Both the position numbers and the translations under genes were made by a program. Below, one piece after another: positions 22,556-32,142 of a stretch of 43,132 bases of DNA (its first letter is position 1; each line of letters opens with the position of its first letter). The stretch covers positions 1-43,132 of the forward strand of contig JABJKS010000093.1 in the NCBI GenBank assembly GCA_018660265.1, read 5' to 3'. This DNA is from Rhodospirillaceae bacterium. GTDB lineage: Bacteria > Pseudomonadota > Alphaproteobacteria > GCA-2731375. The notes beneath the pieces were generated by a model. That model had not been told where the DNA came from. It saw only the letters and a program-made list of their open reading frames with translations, and did not search any database.

Positions 22556-24943
22556 GTGGCATCATTCGCATCAGAACTTGAACAAACCCTGCACCGGGCC
22601 CTGCGTAGCGCCAACGAACGTCGCCACGAATTCGCGACTCTGGAACATTTGTTACTGTCCTTGTGCGACGACAACGATGCCCGTTCCGTGCTGCGTGCCT
22701 GCAATGTGGACATCGATACGTTGCGGGAACAACTTTCGAATTACCTGGATGAAGACCTTTCCTCCCTGGCCATTGAAGAGGAGGAGGAGGCGAAACCCAC
22801 CGCCGGCTTCCAGCGAGTCATTCAACGAGCGGTCTATCACGTGCAGTCTTCGGGCCGGGATGAAGTGACCGGGGCAAATGTTCTGGTCGCCGTCTTTGCC
22901 GAACGGGAAAGCCATGCGGTCTATTTCCTGCAGGAACAGGACATGACCCGCCTTGATGCAGTCAGCTACATCTCCCACGGTGTGGCCAAGACCCCGGGCA
23001 TGAGCACGGAACGCACCGTGCACGGAACAGAGGAAAAAGAAGAAGAGGAAAATGGCGTCAAATCCGGCGACGAGGCGTTGGAAGCCTATTGCGTTGATTT
23101 GAACGACAAAGCCCGCAGTGGCCGCATTGACCCGGTCATCGGCCGGGAGGAGGAGCTGGAGCGGACCATTCAAATTCTCTGCCGACGACAAAAAAACAAC
23201 CCCCTGCTGGTGGGCGATCCCGGCGTAGGCAAGACCGCCATAGCCGAAGGCCTGGCCCGGCGTGTTGTCCTGGGCGAAGTGCCCGAGGTTTTGCGCGATA
23301 CCACGATCTACTCCCTGGATATGGGTGCCTTGTTGGCCGGAACCCGCTATCGCGGTGATTTCGAAGAACGCCTGAAGGCGGTAATCTCGGAATTGGAAAA
23401 CCACGACGACGCCATTTTGTTCATTGATGAAATTCACACCGTAATCGGTGCCGGTGCCACATCAGGTGGGGCCATGGATGCCTCCAACATGTTGAAGCCA
23501 GCCCTGGCCAGCGGCACCATTCGCTGCATGGGCTCCACCACCTACAAGGAATATCGCGGCTACATCGAAAAAGACCGGGCCCTGTTGCGCCGGTTCCAGA
23601 AAATCGATGTCAACGAACCCAACGTTACCGATGCCGTCAAGATCCTGAAGGGTCTGAAGCCGTATTTTGAGGATTATCATAAAATCCGCTACACCAACGA
23701 CGCCATCAAGGCTGCGGTGGAACTATCGTCGAAATACATCAACGACAGAAAACTACCCGATAAAGCCATCGACGTGATCGATGAAGTGGGCGCGGCGCAA
23801 ATGCTGTTGCCCGAACACCGACGGAAAAAGACCATTTCGGTCAAGGATATCGAAAACGTGGTGGCCAAGATCGCGCGGATCCCGCCGAAAACCGTTTCCA
23901 AGGACGACCGGGCCAGCCTGGCCAATCTGGAAGGCGAATTGAAGGATGTGGTGTTTGGCCAGGATCAGGCCATCGATGCCCTGGCAACGGCCTTAAAGAT
24001 GTCCCGCGCCGGGTTGCGGGAGCCGGAAAAACCCATCGGCAGCTATCTCTTTTCCGGCCCCACGGGTGTCGGCAAAACAGAGGTCGCGCGGCAACTGGCA
24101 AACATCATGGGCATGGAAATGGTCCGTTTCGATATGTCCGAATATATGGAACGGCATACGGTCAGCCGCCTGATCGGTGCACCGCCTGGCTATGTCGGGT
24201 TCGACCAGGGCGGCATGTTGACCGATGCCATTGACCAGAACCCCCATGCGGTCCTGCTGTTGGATGAGATCGAAAAGGCCCATCCTGATCTGTTCAACAT
24301 TCTGTTGCAGATCATGGACTACGGCAAACTGACGGACCACAACGGCAAGCATATTGATTTCCGCAACGTGGTCTTGATCATGACCACCAACGCAGGCGCG
24401 TCGGAAATGTCCAAGATGGCCATTGGTTTTGGCCGGGAAAACAACGTTGGCGCGGATGAAGAAGCGATCAACCGCCTCTTTACCCCCGAATTCCGCAACC
24501 GGTTGGACGCCACCATTTCCTTCTCTGCCCTGCCGCCGGAAGTGATCTCCAAGGTCGTCGATAAGTTCATCGGCGAATTGGACGCACAATTAGGCGAACG
24601 CAAGGTTTCCATCTCGCTCAGTACGGCAGCGCGGGAATGGTTGGCCGAAAAAGGCTATGACCACCTCTATGGTGCCCGCCCGTTGAGCCGCATCATCCAG
24701 GAAAAGGTCAAAAAGCCCCTGGCCGACGAATTGTTGTTCGGCAAACTGGCCAAGGGTGGCCAGGTCATCATCGAAGTGGTGGACGGGGCGTTAAGCTTTG
24801 AGTTCCAGGCCAAGGAAAAACCGCCCCGGCCCGGGAAAAACGGCGGCGGCAAGGATAGCGGAAAAGACAGCGGAAAAGATGGCGGCGGCCCCGCCGATCC
24901 GGAAACCCCCAGCGGCGATAAAATTCCTGAGCTGGTGACCTGA
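22556..24943 (+). CDS. clpA: ATP-dependent Clp protease ATPase subunit ClpA
   Basis: This 795-residue unfoldase feeds substrates to ClpP. It has the N-terminal repeat domain ([33 protein letters not shown]), a first AAA+ module with Walker A GDPGVGKT (about 218-225), and a second with [10 protein letters not shown] (about 498-507). An IGF loop ([10 protein letters not shown], about 620) is suitable for docking on ClpP. The start is a GTG at 22556 with AGGGA at a good distance. The C-terminus carries a low-complexity tail of about 45 residues with repeated [13 protein letters not shown], absent from E. coli ClpA. A strong terminator follows at 24987. clpS and clpA form one operon. Confidence 0.96.
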   Translation: MASFASELEQTLHRALRSANERRHEFATLEHLLLSLCDDNDARSVLRACNVDIDTLREQLSNYLDEDLSSLAIEEEEEAKPTAGFQRVIQRAVYHVQSSGRDEVTGANVLVAVFAERESHAVYFLQEQDMTRLDAVSYISHGVAKTPGMSTERTVHGTEEKEEEENGVKSGDEALEAYCVDLNDKARSGRIDPVIGREEELERTIQILCRRQKNNPLLVGDPGVGKTAIAEGLARRVVLGEVPEVLRDTTIYSLDMGALLAGTRYRGDFEERLKAVISELENHDDAILFIDEIHTVIGAGATSGGAMDASNMLKPALASGTIRCMGSTTYKEYRGYIEKDRALLRRFQKIDVNEPNVTDAVKILKGLKPYFEDYHKIRYTNDAIKAAVELSSKYINDRKLPDKAIDVIDEVGAAQMLLPEHRRKKTISVKDIENVVAKIARIPPKTVSKDDRASLANLEGELKDVVFGQDQAIDALATALKMSRAGLREPEKPIGSYLFSGPTGVGKTEVARQLANIMGMEMVRFDMSEYMERHTVSRLIGAPPGYVGFDQGGMLTDAIDQNPHAVLLLDEIEKAHPDLFNILLQIMDYGKLTDHNGKHIDFRNVVLIMTTNAGASEMSKMAIGFGRENNVGADEEAINRLFTPEFRNRLDATISFSALPPEVISKVVDKFIGELDAQLGERKVSISLSTAAREWLAEKGYDHLYGARPLSRIIQEKVKKPLADELLFGKLAKGGQVIIEVVDGALSFEFQAKEKPPRPGKNGGGKDSGKDSGKDGGGPADPETPSGDKIPELVT

Positions 24944-24986
24944 GCCAGGCACCGCCAACGCCTACTGTACGTTATATCGCAGACAC

Positions 24987-25025
24987 AACCGCCAGAGCCG
25001 GAAAATCCGCTCTGGCGGTTTTTTT
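24987..25025 (+). terminator. Intrinsic terminator after clpA
   Basis: CCGCCAGAGC (24989-24998) pairs with GCTCTGGCGG (25009-25018) across a 10-base loop and is followed by seven T residues (25019-25025). The matching AA before the stem (24987-24988) extends pairing into the T-run. Confidence 0.93.
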
Positions 25026-25309
25026 GCCTGGCTTGTCCATTCGCCGTCAATGGCGATCGAAAAAGCACAGAAAGTCAGAATACGTTCTGAATGGAACGCC
25101 ATCGGGGCATTCAAGGACGTCGCCGGCGTGCACGGACATCTTTGCCGCGACGATAAATGCCGCAAAGAGAACGGATAAGAAATCTGGTGTTAACCACGTA
25201 TTACAATTGCTTAGCGTGCACCCGACAGGATATATAGCTAATAATGTATAAACAATAATTGCTGCGCTTTCAAAGACAGCGGCGGCGCAATAATTTGGTG
25301 TTAAGCGAT
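25026..25309 (+). other. Intergenic region upstream of the FecR-domain gene, with a possible promoter
   Basis: I see no gene here. TTGCTT (25207-25212) and TATATA (25231-25236) with an 18-base spacer could be the promoter of the FecR-domain gene. GGTGTTAA occurs near 25190 and again near 25297. The region is A/T-rich towards the gene. The frame of the downstream gene is open back to TTG 25259, but no ribosome site supports a start there. Confidence 0.35.
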
Positions 25310-28306
25310 ATGGTTGGATTTATTTTGCGTCGGTTCGTTGCTGGTATTTTTCTATTGTCCGCTTTTTCACTACTAAGTTCCGTTCCGGCCCAGGCTGAAC
25401 TGCCATCCATCGGCGTTCCGGCAGCCGTGCGCCCGGATGCCCTGGGCACACCGCCCGGCGCTGAAGAACGTATTCTGCAGGTCGGGCTGGGTCTTGTCGC
25501 CGACGAAACCATTAGCACCGGCCCTACCGGACAGACCCATCTGTTGTTTGTTGACGGCTCCACCATCTCCATCGGGCCGAATTCATCGCTCAGTTTGGAT
25601 AAGTTTGTCTATGACCCGAAGGTAAAAAAGGGCGAGTTGGTGGTTAGCGTCTCCAAAGGCCTGTTCCGTTTCGTTGGCGGCCGGATTTCGAAAAAGACGC
25701 CGGTATTGTTCAAATCGCCCACCGCCGTCATCGGTATCCGCGGCGGCGTCGCCATCGTGCAGGTGAACAGCCCGGCGCAAATCCAACAGGCACAAAACCG
25801 GGGCCAAAACCTGCCACCCGCATCCGCCACCATGTTGTTCGGTGATCAGGTCACCATGCGATCAGGGGGTCAGCAACAAACCATGACCCGGCCTGGCTTT
25901 ACCGTCACACAGACCTCTGGCGGCGGGGTCAGCACACCGCAACCAACCACCCAGGCGCAGCTGACACAGGTATTGTCCGGTCTGGAAGATCCCCAAACAC
26001 CACCCGGCGGTGACAATGGCGATGGTGGCCCACAAACCCCGCAACAACTTGCGGCCATCGCACCGGCGGCAGGTGGCGGCGTAGCCTCGATTACCAACGA
26101 TGATGTCAGCGACAACCAGGTATCGGGCCTGAACTCCGACCAGACACCAAACATTGTAAACCTGGTCGTACCGATCACGGCGTTGGATCCCATCATTACG
26201 ACAACAACGACCGTCGCCAGTATTATCACAACGGACGCCAGCCAAACCCCCCTGCCCATCTGTACGGAGCCAGGCCAGACCGGTTGTATCGAACCGGTCG
26301 AAGAGACAGCGCAGGTGACGACTGAATCCTCTGCCAGCAGCGGGAGTTTGACGGCATTTGTAGGAGCCGCCGAACCGTTCGCTACAATTGGAGTCCCGGG
26401 GGGTTTGACGCTAGCAGGCAATTTTTCAGGGCGCGTAAAGTACGCTACAAACCCTGCTCTGGGGACCGATGATGGCAATGCCGCCTTCAATTTAAGCTAT
26501 CAAGGCGCAACGTTGATCGACGGCTTCTTCAGCACAGGGAATTTCAGCGCTCTCATTGACGATATTGTTACGAATTCTGACGGCAGCCGTGATTTTTCAG
26601 TATTATCGCTCGGCAACCCATTCGGTGCGTTCGGTGCGCCCGGCTTTGTCTCACGTGTGGGCGAGCTGTCTGGCACGGGTTTCATTGCACCGAACGACGA
26701 TTTTTTGTTTTACGGGCTGGAGGATCAGGTTGACGGCCAAAGAGTTTTTGGCTGGGCCGGTATTCCGTACACGGGCGCCCTCCCCACCAGCGGGGCGACG
26801 TTCTATGACCTGCAGAATGATTTTGTCCTCGGCTCCATGATACCTTTCGTAAATGCGACATCGGGCGGCGCACTAACGCCAAATTACGGCATCGGCGAAG
26901 GTGACAGCGTCATAATGTGGGATGTATCCAATGCCCCGTCGGCCCAACGGGCGTTTGGGCATATGTCGCTATCCGTTCGTGATGGTCAGGCCGGCGAAGC
27001 AATAAGCCTTATATTGGGTGAGGTCCTGCTGGATGAAAACGGACGGCCTTTCATCTCGGGCGAAATGCGTGGCAGCTCACGGCTGGCGCCGGGCCAATTG
27101 ACACATCAGTTCAATGGTTATGTGGCCAGCCAGGATGACGATAGTGGCTTTGATTTCTTTGGCGCGACCGGCCCCAGCTTTTTCAGCCTTGAAGGGGCCA
27201 TCGCCAACGAGACAACGGACGCTCAAACACAAGCCGGTGTTGTGGATCAGTTTGGCGACCTGGCCAACAACTTCGCCGTACAACCCAACAATGTGGCTAT
27301 ACCCATCGCGGAGACACTGGACCCGCGTACATCCCGTAACATGATCGGCTACACCTCTGGTATTTTTCAGCCGACCCTGAATGATGCCAGTTTTTCCAGT
27401 ACGGCGGTATTCGAAACCTTTTTAACAAACCCCTTGGGGGTTCGGATCCGCACCAGCGCAGAAACCAACAAGATCCAAGGCTATATCAAATATAACGAAA
27501 TGGGATTCTCATCAGAGGACACCCAGTTGTTTTTCGGTGACCTTGATAGTTTCGCATTCGGTGACGAAGGGGTCACGTCCGGGCAAAGCATTTTCGTTGA
27601 TGATGGTGGTTACGGGGCAATTGAAGCAGCAACCCAATTCAGCCAGACCAATGGCGATCCGATTACGACGGAGAATCTTTATCTTGTATCTTCCGGTGCT
27701 GCGGATTTTCCCGCCGGGACATTGCCCACCGGCGTAAGCATGTGTGATTGCCAATACCTGAACTGGGGGTTCTGGGGCGGCAGTGTCTATCGCGCCGCTG
27801 GCGAAATCGGCTTTTACCGCGAAGATTTCCATTTGGCAACCTGGGTTGTGGGTGATGTACAGGACATGGCCACCATTTCCGGCATGACGGGTACGGCAAC
27901 CTATTCGGGCCATGTGATCGGTTCGGTTTCCACCCCCGCCGGGGTTCGCACCCGAATTGGCAACCTTGCCTACAGCCTGGACTTTAGCAACCGGACCTTC
28001 ACTGATGGTGGCATACTTTTTCTGGGGTCGAACGGCAGCATCACCAATTTCGATGGCGGGAATTATGATTTGGGTACCATCGAAGTGCAGAGCGTAACCG
28101 AATCCATGACGGGCGACCGGCACAGATTCTCAGGTGCCATATCAGCCGCCACTGGTACGGATGCCAGCCGCACGGGAGGCTTCACCGGCTCCTTCATGGC
28201 CGGGGGCGGTGACGGTGCCGCTGAAATGGGTGGACAGTTCAATATCGCAGGAACAGACTATCAAAGCGCCGGGATATTCGCCGGGAAGAAGACGCTCGAA
28301 CCATAG
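25310..28306 (+). CDS. Large secreted FecR-domain protein with TbpB-like C-terminal barrel
   Basis: This is a 998-residue exported protein. The signal peptide is MVGFILRRFVAGIFLLSAFS followed by LLSSVPAQA. A FecR domain at about residues 40-170 shows GLGLVADETISTGPTGQTHLLF, DGSTISIGPNSSLSL and SPTAVIGIRGGVAIV. A Pro/Gln/Thr-rich linker follows (about 200-350). A long beta-rich region ends in ATGTDASRTGGFTGSFMAGG and AAEMGGQFNIAGTDYQSAGIFAGKK, which looks like the barrel ending of transferrin-binding-protein-B-like proteins. I chose ATG 25310, which starts the signal peptide. There is no lipobox, so it is not a lipoprotein. Its partner and ligand are unknown. Stand-alone FecR domains of this kind are common in alphaproteobacteria and need not be linked to iron. 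Confidence 0.82.
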   Translation: MVGFILRRFVAGIFLLSAFSLLSSVPAQAELPSIGVPAAVRPDALGTPPGAEERILQVGLGLVADETISTGPTGQTHLLFVDGSTISIGPNSSLSLDKFVYDPKVKKGELVVSVSKGLFRFVGGRISKKTPVLFKSPTAVIGIRGGVAIVQVNSPAQIQQAQNRGQNLPPASATMLFGDQVTMRSGGQQQTMTRPGFTVTQTSGGGVSTPQPTTQAQLTQVLSGLEDPQTPPGGDNGDGGPQTPQQLAAIAPAAGGGVASITNDDVSDNQVSGLNSDQTPNIVNLVVPITALDPIITTTTTVASIITTDASQTPLPICTEPGQTGCIEPVEETAQVTTESSASSGSLTAFVGAAEPFATIGVPGGLTLAGNFSGRVKYATNPALGTDDGNAAFNLSYQGATLIDGFFSTGNFSALIDDIVTNSDGSRDFSVLSLGNPFGAFGAPGFVSRVGELSGTGFIAPNDDFLFYGLEDQVDGQRVFGWAGIPYTGALPTSGATFYDLQNDFVLGSMIPFVNATSGGALTPNYGIGEGDSVIMWDVSNAPSAQRAFGHMSLSVRDGQAGEAISLILGEVLLDENGRPFISGEMRGSSRLAPGQLTHQFNGYVASQDDDSGFDFFGATGPSFFSLEGAIANETTDAQTQAGVVDQFGDLANNFAVQPNNVAIPIAETLDPRTSRNMIGYTSGIFQPTLNDASFSSTAVFETFLTNPLGVRIRTSAETNKIQGYIKYNEMGFSSEDTQLFFGDLDSFAFGDEGVTSGQSIFVDDGGYGAIEAATQFSQTNGDPITTENLYLVSSGAADFPAGTLPTGVSMCDCQYLNWGFWGGSVYRAAGEIGFYREDFHLATWVVGDVQDMATISGMTGTATYSGHVIGSVSTPAGVRTRIGNLAYSLDFSNRTFTDGGILFLGSNGSITNFDGGNYDLGTIEVQSVTESMTGDRHRFSGAISAATGTDASRTGGFTGSFMAGGGDGAAEMGGQFNIAGTDYQSAGIFAGKKTLEP

Positions 28307-28317
28307 GAGTCATTGGC

Positions 28318-28647
28318 ATGTCTGATGCACCGAAATATCTGTTGATCGTCAACGCCGAAATAGATCCATCGGTCGAGGACGCCTGGAACCAATGGTATAA
28401 TGAAGTGCACCTGCCCGAAGCGTTGGCCTGTCCCGGTGTTTTGGCGGGCAATCGTTATCGCTCAGTTGGTGATGCCAGCCTGACCAAGGACGGCGGCAAA
28501 TCACAATCTTCCGGCCGGGCCTATGTTGCCGTGTATGAGTTGAGTGGACCGGAGGCGTTGGACACGCCGGAATTTATTGAGATGCGGGGCTGGTACCATT
28601 TCACCGATAAAATCACCGCCCGCACCCAGGTTTACGAAGCGCTATAA
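28318..28647 (+). CDS. Small dimeric alpha/beta-barrel (EthD/DUF4286-like) protein
   Basis: This 109-residue protein shows a ferredoxin-like barrel pattern: YLLIVNAEIDPSVEDAWNQWYNEVHLPEALACPGVLAGNRYRSV, then RAYVAVYELSGPEALDTPEF. The WNQWYNEVHLPE helix with a conserved His is typical of EthD-like or DUF4286-like proteins. These are often accessory to degradation of aromatic or lipid compounds, mostly without proven activity. GGAG stands about 9 bases ahead of ATG 28318, 11 bases after the FecR-domain gene. It converges on the phytanoyl-CoA dioxygenase-like gene (7 bases between stops), which may be the more relevant neighbour. Confidence 0.75.
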   Translation: MSDAPKYLLIVNAEIDPSVEDAWNQWYNEVHLPEALACPGVLAGNRYRSVGDASLTKDGGKSQSSGRAYVAVYELSGPEALDTPEFIEMRGWYHFTDKITARTQVYEAL

Positions 28648-28654
28648 CAACGCC

Positions 28655-29551
28655 CTAATTTTCCGAACCGGCGGATTCCTGCCCAATCACCGTGAAGAAC
28701 GAGGCGGATTTGGGCTGTTGCGGCAATTCCACCTCCAACGGGATCATCCGGGCCGTGGCGCTGGCCTGACCGCGCACTATGGTGCCTTCCAGGGTTGAGG
28801 GCATAGGGTTGCGGGCAATAGGCACTGCATCCGCCGCGCTGTAGACACAAAGATAAATGGCGCGGCGACGGCCTGCCGATTTGTTCGCTTCACTACCATG
28901 CTGCAGGCGGGTGTGCATCAAACAGACGGCACCTGCCTTACCCTCGATAGGAACCTGACGGGAGAGATAAGCTTTTTCCAAATCTGGCGCCACCATGCCC
29001 GTGAAGGCACCATCCTGGAACAAGCTGTCAATTGACCCCCGATGGGTGCCCGGTACCACCATCAAACAGCCGTTGCCTGCATCCACATCATCCAATAGCA
29101 ACAATGCGGTGATGACATCATCGTTGGTGTGCGGGGTATAGGAGAAATCCTGATGATAACGCACCACGGTCTGGCTGCCGGGCAGCTTGGTGTTGATCTT
29201 GCAATGGTGATACTTCACATTCGGGCCGATCAGGTCGGCGACCATATCGACCATGGGCGCATCGGTCATAACGGCGTTGAAATCGTCGGAAACCTCGCAC
29301 GGGTTGTTGATCCGGCGCAAGGCCGGGCGTTCCGGTGAATGTTCCGCCCCCATGTCAAAGCGCGGCCGCCCGTCCACGGTGGGGGTGCCGTAAGGCTCGG
29401 TGTGGCCACGGCTTTCGTCGTCCCAGTCATCCATTTGCCGGCGCAGGCGCGCCAACGTATCAGGATCAACCGCACCGTCCACGATGATATAGCCGTCCCG
29501 CCAGAACTGGTCCTGCTGTACCTGGGAAAGAACAATGCCGTTGGTTGTCAT
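28655..29551 (-). CDS. Phytanoyl-CoA dioxygenase family protein (Fe(II)/2-oxoglutarate)
   Basis: This 298-residue protein has the PhyH facial triad: H and D in VVRYHQDFSYTPHTNDDVITALLLLDDVD and the distal H in HTRLQHGSEANKSAGRRRAIYLCVYSA, with an Arg for 2-oxoglutarate nearby. GCLMVVPGTHRGS is also typical. Such enzymes hydroxylate acyl-CoAs or a wide range of small molecules; the substrate cannot be told. It is transcribed away from the SDR gene across a 203-base gap. The pairing of a hydroxylase with a dehydrogenase is suggestive but unproven. Confidence 0.9.
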   Translation of the reverse strand: MTTNGIVLSQVQQDQFWRDGYIIVDGAVDPDTLARLRRQMDDWDDESRGHTEPYGTPTVDGRPRFDMGAEHSPERPALRRINNPCEVSDDFNAVMTDAPMVDMVADLIGPNVKYHHCKINTKLPGSQTVVRYHQDFSYTPHTNDDVITALLLLDDVDAGNGCLMVVPGTHRGSIDSLFQDGAFTGMVAPDLEKAYLSRQVPIEGKAGAVCLMHTRLQHGSEANKSAGRRRAIYLCVYSAADAVPIARNPMPSTLEGTIVRGQASATARMIPLEVELPQQPKSASFFTVIGQESAGSEN

Positions 29552-29754
29552 GGCCTACCGCCTCCAAATTTACGTCCGCATATTTATCCATCAAGTCATC
29601 GCCAGGGTCCAGGGGCGTTGTAGGCTGCGTTGATTTGGCGCAGCAAAAGGCGAATTCCCACTGTTGCGGGCAGGCTGAAGTACGTATGATCGGGACAGCA
29701 AAATTGAACTTCGAACAAATACTTAAACACAAATACTTCAAGGGAGAGCTATCA

Positions 29755-30654
29755 ATGTCAGGTCTATGTGAAAGTCGAATAGCCATCGTAACCGGTGCGG
29801 CCCGCGGCGTGGGGCGGGAAAATGCCCTGCTGTTGGCCAAGGAAGGCGCCAAAGTGGTTGTCAATGATCTGGGCGGGGCCGTGGATGGCAGTGGTGCCGA
29901 TAAAACCCCAGCACAACAAGTCGCAGACGAAATAATTGCCGCCGGCGGCGAGGCCGTGGTGAACGGCGATGATGTCTCCTCCTGGAATGGTGCCAAGAAC
30001 ATGATCGACCAGGCTGTCGATACATTTGGCAAGCTGGACATTCTGGTCAATAACGCGGGCATCCTACGCGACCGTATGCTGGTCAATATGACCGAGGAAG
30101 AATGGGATTCAGTCATTCAGGTGCATCTGAAAGGCACTTTCGCCCCGGCCCGTCACGCAGCCAGTTATTGGCGGGGACGGTCAAAGGAAATCGATGGCCC
30201 GGTTCACGGACGGATCATCAACACCACCTCCACCTCCGGCATCTATGGCAACGTCGGGCAAACCAACTATGGCGCCGCCAAGGCCGGCATCGCCGCCTTT
30301 ACCATCATCGCAGCGCGGGAATTGCGCCGTATCGGCGTCACCGTCAATGCCGTTTCACCTTCCGCCTACACTCGCATGACAGATAGCCTGCGGGAATATA
30401 CGGAGGAAGATATTGCAATGCGTCACCCCCGCTGGGTCGCGCCGACCGTCGTATATCTAGCCAGCGAAGAAGCCCAGGATATCTCGGGCCGGATCATCCA
30501 GGCCGGTGCGGGCATGGTCGCGGTCTGTGAGGGCTGGCGTCGCGGTGCCGAGATAGAGCAGATAGCCGACCCGTCCGAGCTGGGCCCCGAAATCCGCAAA
30601 ATGTGCGAAATCGCCCGGAAGAACTCCGGCATGGACGGTATGGAGCTGGATTAG
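29755..30654 (+). CDS. Short-chain dehydrogenase/reductase (3-hydroxyacyl-CoA dehydrogenase-like)
   Basis: This 299-residue SDR has the cofactor motif TGAARGVGRENA (about 14-25), NDLGGAVDGSG with an Asp selecting NAD, NNAGILRDRML, and catalytic Ser-Tyr-Lys with TSTSGIYGNVGQTNYGAAKAG. The NDLGG and GILRDR features recall the dehydrogenase part of peroxisomal multifunctional enzyme type 2, so it may act on 3-hydroxyacyl-CoA. I chose ATG 29755, preceded by AAGGGAG. The open frame upstream to 29545 overlaps the divergent promoter region and does not look like protein. A terminator follows at 30700. Confidence 0.9.
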   Translation: MSGLCESRIAIVTGAARGVGRENALLLAKEGAKVVVNDLGGAVDGSGADKTPAQQVADEIIAAGGEAVVNGDDVSSWNGAKNMIDQAVDTFGKLDILVNNAGILRDRMLVNMTEEEWDSVIQVHLKGTFAPARHAASYWRGRSKEIDGPVHGRIINTTSTSGIYGNVGQTNYGAAKAGIAAFTIIAARELRRIGVTVNAVSPSAYTRMTDSLREYTEEDIAMRHPRWVAPTVVYLASEEAQDISGRIIQAGAGMVAVCEGWRRGAEIEQIADPSELGPEIRKMCEIARKNSGMDGMELD

Positions 30655-30662
30655 GGGAACCC

Positions 30663-30739
30663 GAACAGCATCGCTGTTCATTATAAACCTATAGCTATAG
30701 GGCTGCCTGCTTCCCATGGAGGCGAGCAGCCCTTTGTTT
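30663..30739. terminator. Hairpins between convergent SDR and cyclase genes
   Basis: GAACAGC (30663-30669) and GCTGTTC (30673-30679) form a tight hairpin. GGGCTGC (30700-30706) and GCAGCCC (30726-30732) form a second, followed by TTTGTTT. The second is a likely terminator for the SDR gene. The pair may serve both strands. Confidence 0.7.
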
Positions 30740-30776
30740 ATTGCAGACGTTGAGCCATTGGGCGTTTGAGGTCACA

Positions 30777-32138
30777 TCAGGCCAATAAGACAACCAGGTC
30801 CATCGGTTCGCCGGTGCCTTCGATGGGGCGTTTGGCGCGATGTTCCAGGGTCGGTGGAGGCTGGTAGCCTTGAGCTTCGGCAATTTCCAAGGTAGCGGCG
30901 GTGGTCAGGGCGGCCACGGCCTCGGCCTTGTTGGCTTTTTCAAGCTTGGCAGCAAGATTGACCGGTTCACCGATCACCGTGAATTCCAACCGCTCCCCAT
31001 CACCGACCGCGCCAAAAACCAGGGGCCCGGCGCTGACGGCAAAGCCGATGTCCAGGGGCATTTCGCCGCCGCGCTGGCGTTCATCGTGCCAGGCCTGGGC
31101 GGCGCGCCCCAGATCTTCAATACAGCGCAAGGCATCAGCGGCATAGGTTTCCGTTGGCAAGGCTGCGCCAAAAGTCGCCATGATGCCGTCGCCCATGAAC
31201 TTATCAATGCTGCCGCCATGGTCCTGAATGACCCTGACCATGCGGCTTTGATAGTCGGCCAGTAACTTCATCAGATAGTCCGGGTCCATGCCCATGGCCA
31301 TGGGTGTGAAGCCGCGAATATCACAAACCAAAATGGCGGCCCGGCGCACCTCACCCTGGCCGGCCTCTATCCGTTGTTCCGCATGAACGATCTGATGCGC
31401 GATCTCCGGCGCGAAAAACCGCTCCAAATCAGAATGGGCCTGGCTCTCCACCACGGACTGCACCAACAACCGCCGGGCCCGCCACAAGGCAATGGCCAGA
31501 ATGGCGGTGGACAACAATATGGCAATGACTTTATCGAACTCTGCCCCGATCAGGATCTTGTTCGATGTCATGTAGGCGACATAGTCCCGGGTCACCCCCA
31601 TGTTCTCCGCCTGGGAGGTCGACATGGCATAATACAACATCAACAACCAACTGAACGCCGCCGCCACCCCCGCCAATATGACAAACCCGGCAGAAAACCT
31701 TAGGGCCCGCAAGGCGATGAAGATGAAGACATACAGCAAAGTCGGTGCCTTCAGATAGAACGATGCTGGCTGTTCATACTGGATATGGAAGCTCCAAATC
31801 AGGCCCATAAGAATGGCCATATCCACCAGTACCGACAGGGCCAGAAACCAGGTCGCTGCAAAGCCGCGATACGCCAGTACCAGCCGCAAAATTGAAAATG
31901 CCAGGTATGAGGCAAGAGCGATTGGCACCGGTTCGATCATCGCCGTCGCCGTAGACGTCTTTGGGGCCAGGGCGTAAAGACTGGCCCAGGTAGCTCCGAC
32001 CAGCAATTGCGCCCAGGCAATCATGATTTCGCTTTGTAGCTGATGCGCCCGGATGGCGCCTGCAACCCGGGGCGGCAGCGTCTTGTTGCGGCGTAATTTG
32101 TCCCGGGCCCCCCGCAAATTCAGGGTCTGCAAATTCAT
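30777..32138 (-). CDS. Membrane-bound class III adenylate/guanylate cyclase
   Basis: This 453-residue protein has an N-terminal half with about six hydrophobic segments (for example LAFSILRLVLAYRGF, TWFLALSVLVDMAILMGLIW, LLYVFIFIALRALRFSAGFV). A short coil (HSDLERFFAPEIAHQIVHAE) leads to a cyclase domain at about 260-445. That domain has metal Asp residues in AAILVCDIRGFT and KFMGDGIMATFG, and LEFTVIGEPVNLAAKLEKAN. The Lys and Thr at the specificity positions look like an ATP-using enzyme, not certain. It would make cAMP in response to a membrane signal. It is transcribed after, and 4 bases from, the methyltransferase gene. Confidence 0.9.
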   Translation of the reverse strand: MNLQTLNLRGARDKLRRNKTLPPRVAGAIRAHQLQSEIMIAWAQLLVGATWASLYALAPKTSTATAMIEPVPIALASYLAFSILRLVLAYRGFAATWFLALSVLVDMAILMGLIWSFHIQYEQPASFYLKAPTLLYVFIFIALRALRFSAGFVILAGVAAAFSWLLMLYYAMSTSQAENMGVTRDYVAYMTSNKILIGAEFDKVIAILLSTAILAIALWRARRLLVQSVVESQAHSDLERFFAPEIAHQIVHAEQRIEAGQGEVRRAAILVCDIRGFTPMAMGMDPDYLMKLLADYQSRMVRVIQDHGGSIDKFMGDGIMATFGAALPTETYAADALRCIEDLGRAAQAWHDERQRGGEMPLDIGFAVSAGPLVFGAVGDGERLEFTVIGEPVNLAAKLEKANKAEAVAALTTAATLEIAEAQGYQPPPTLEHRAKRPIEGTGEPMDLVVLLA

Positions 32139-32142
32139 GGCG

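Noticed and set aside
22652-23437. Minus-strand frame inside clpA
   Set aside because: It lies opposite a strongly conserved clpA sequence and has no recognisable protein features.
29545-29754. N-terminal extension of the SDR to 29545
   Set aside because: It overlaps the divergent gene and lacks SDR features. ATG 29755 has a strong ribosome site.
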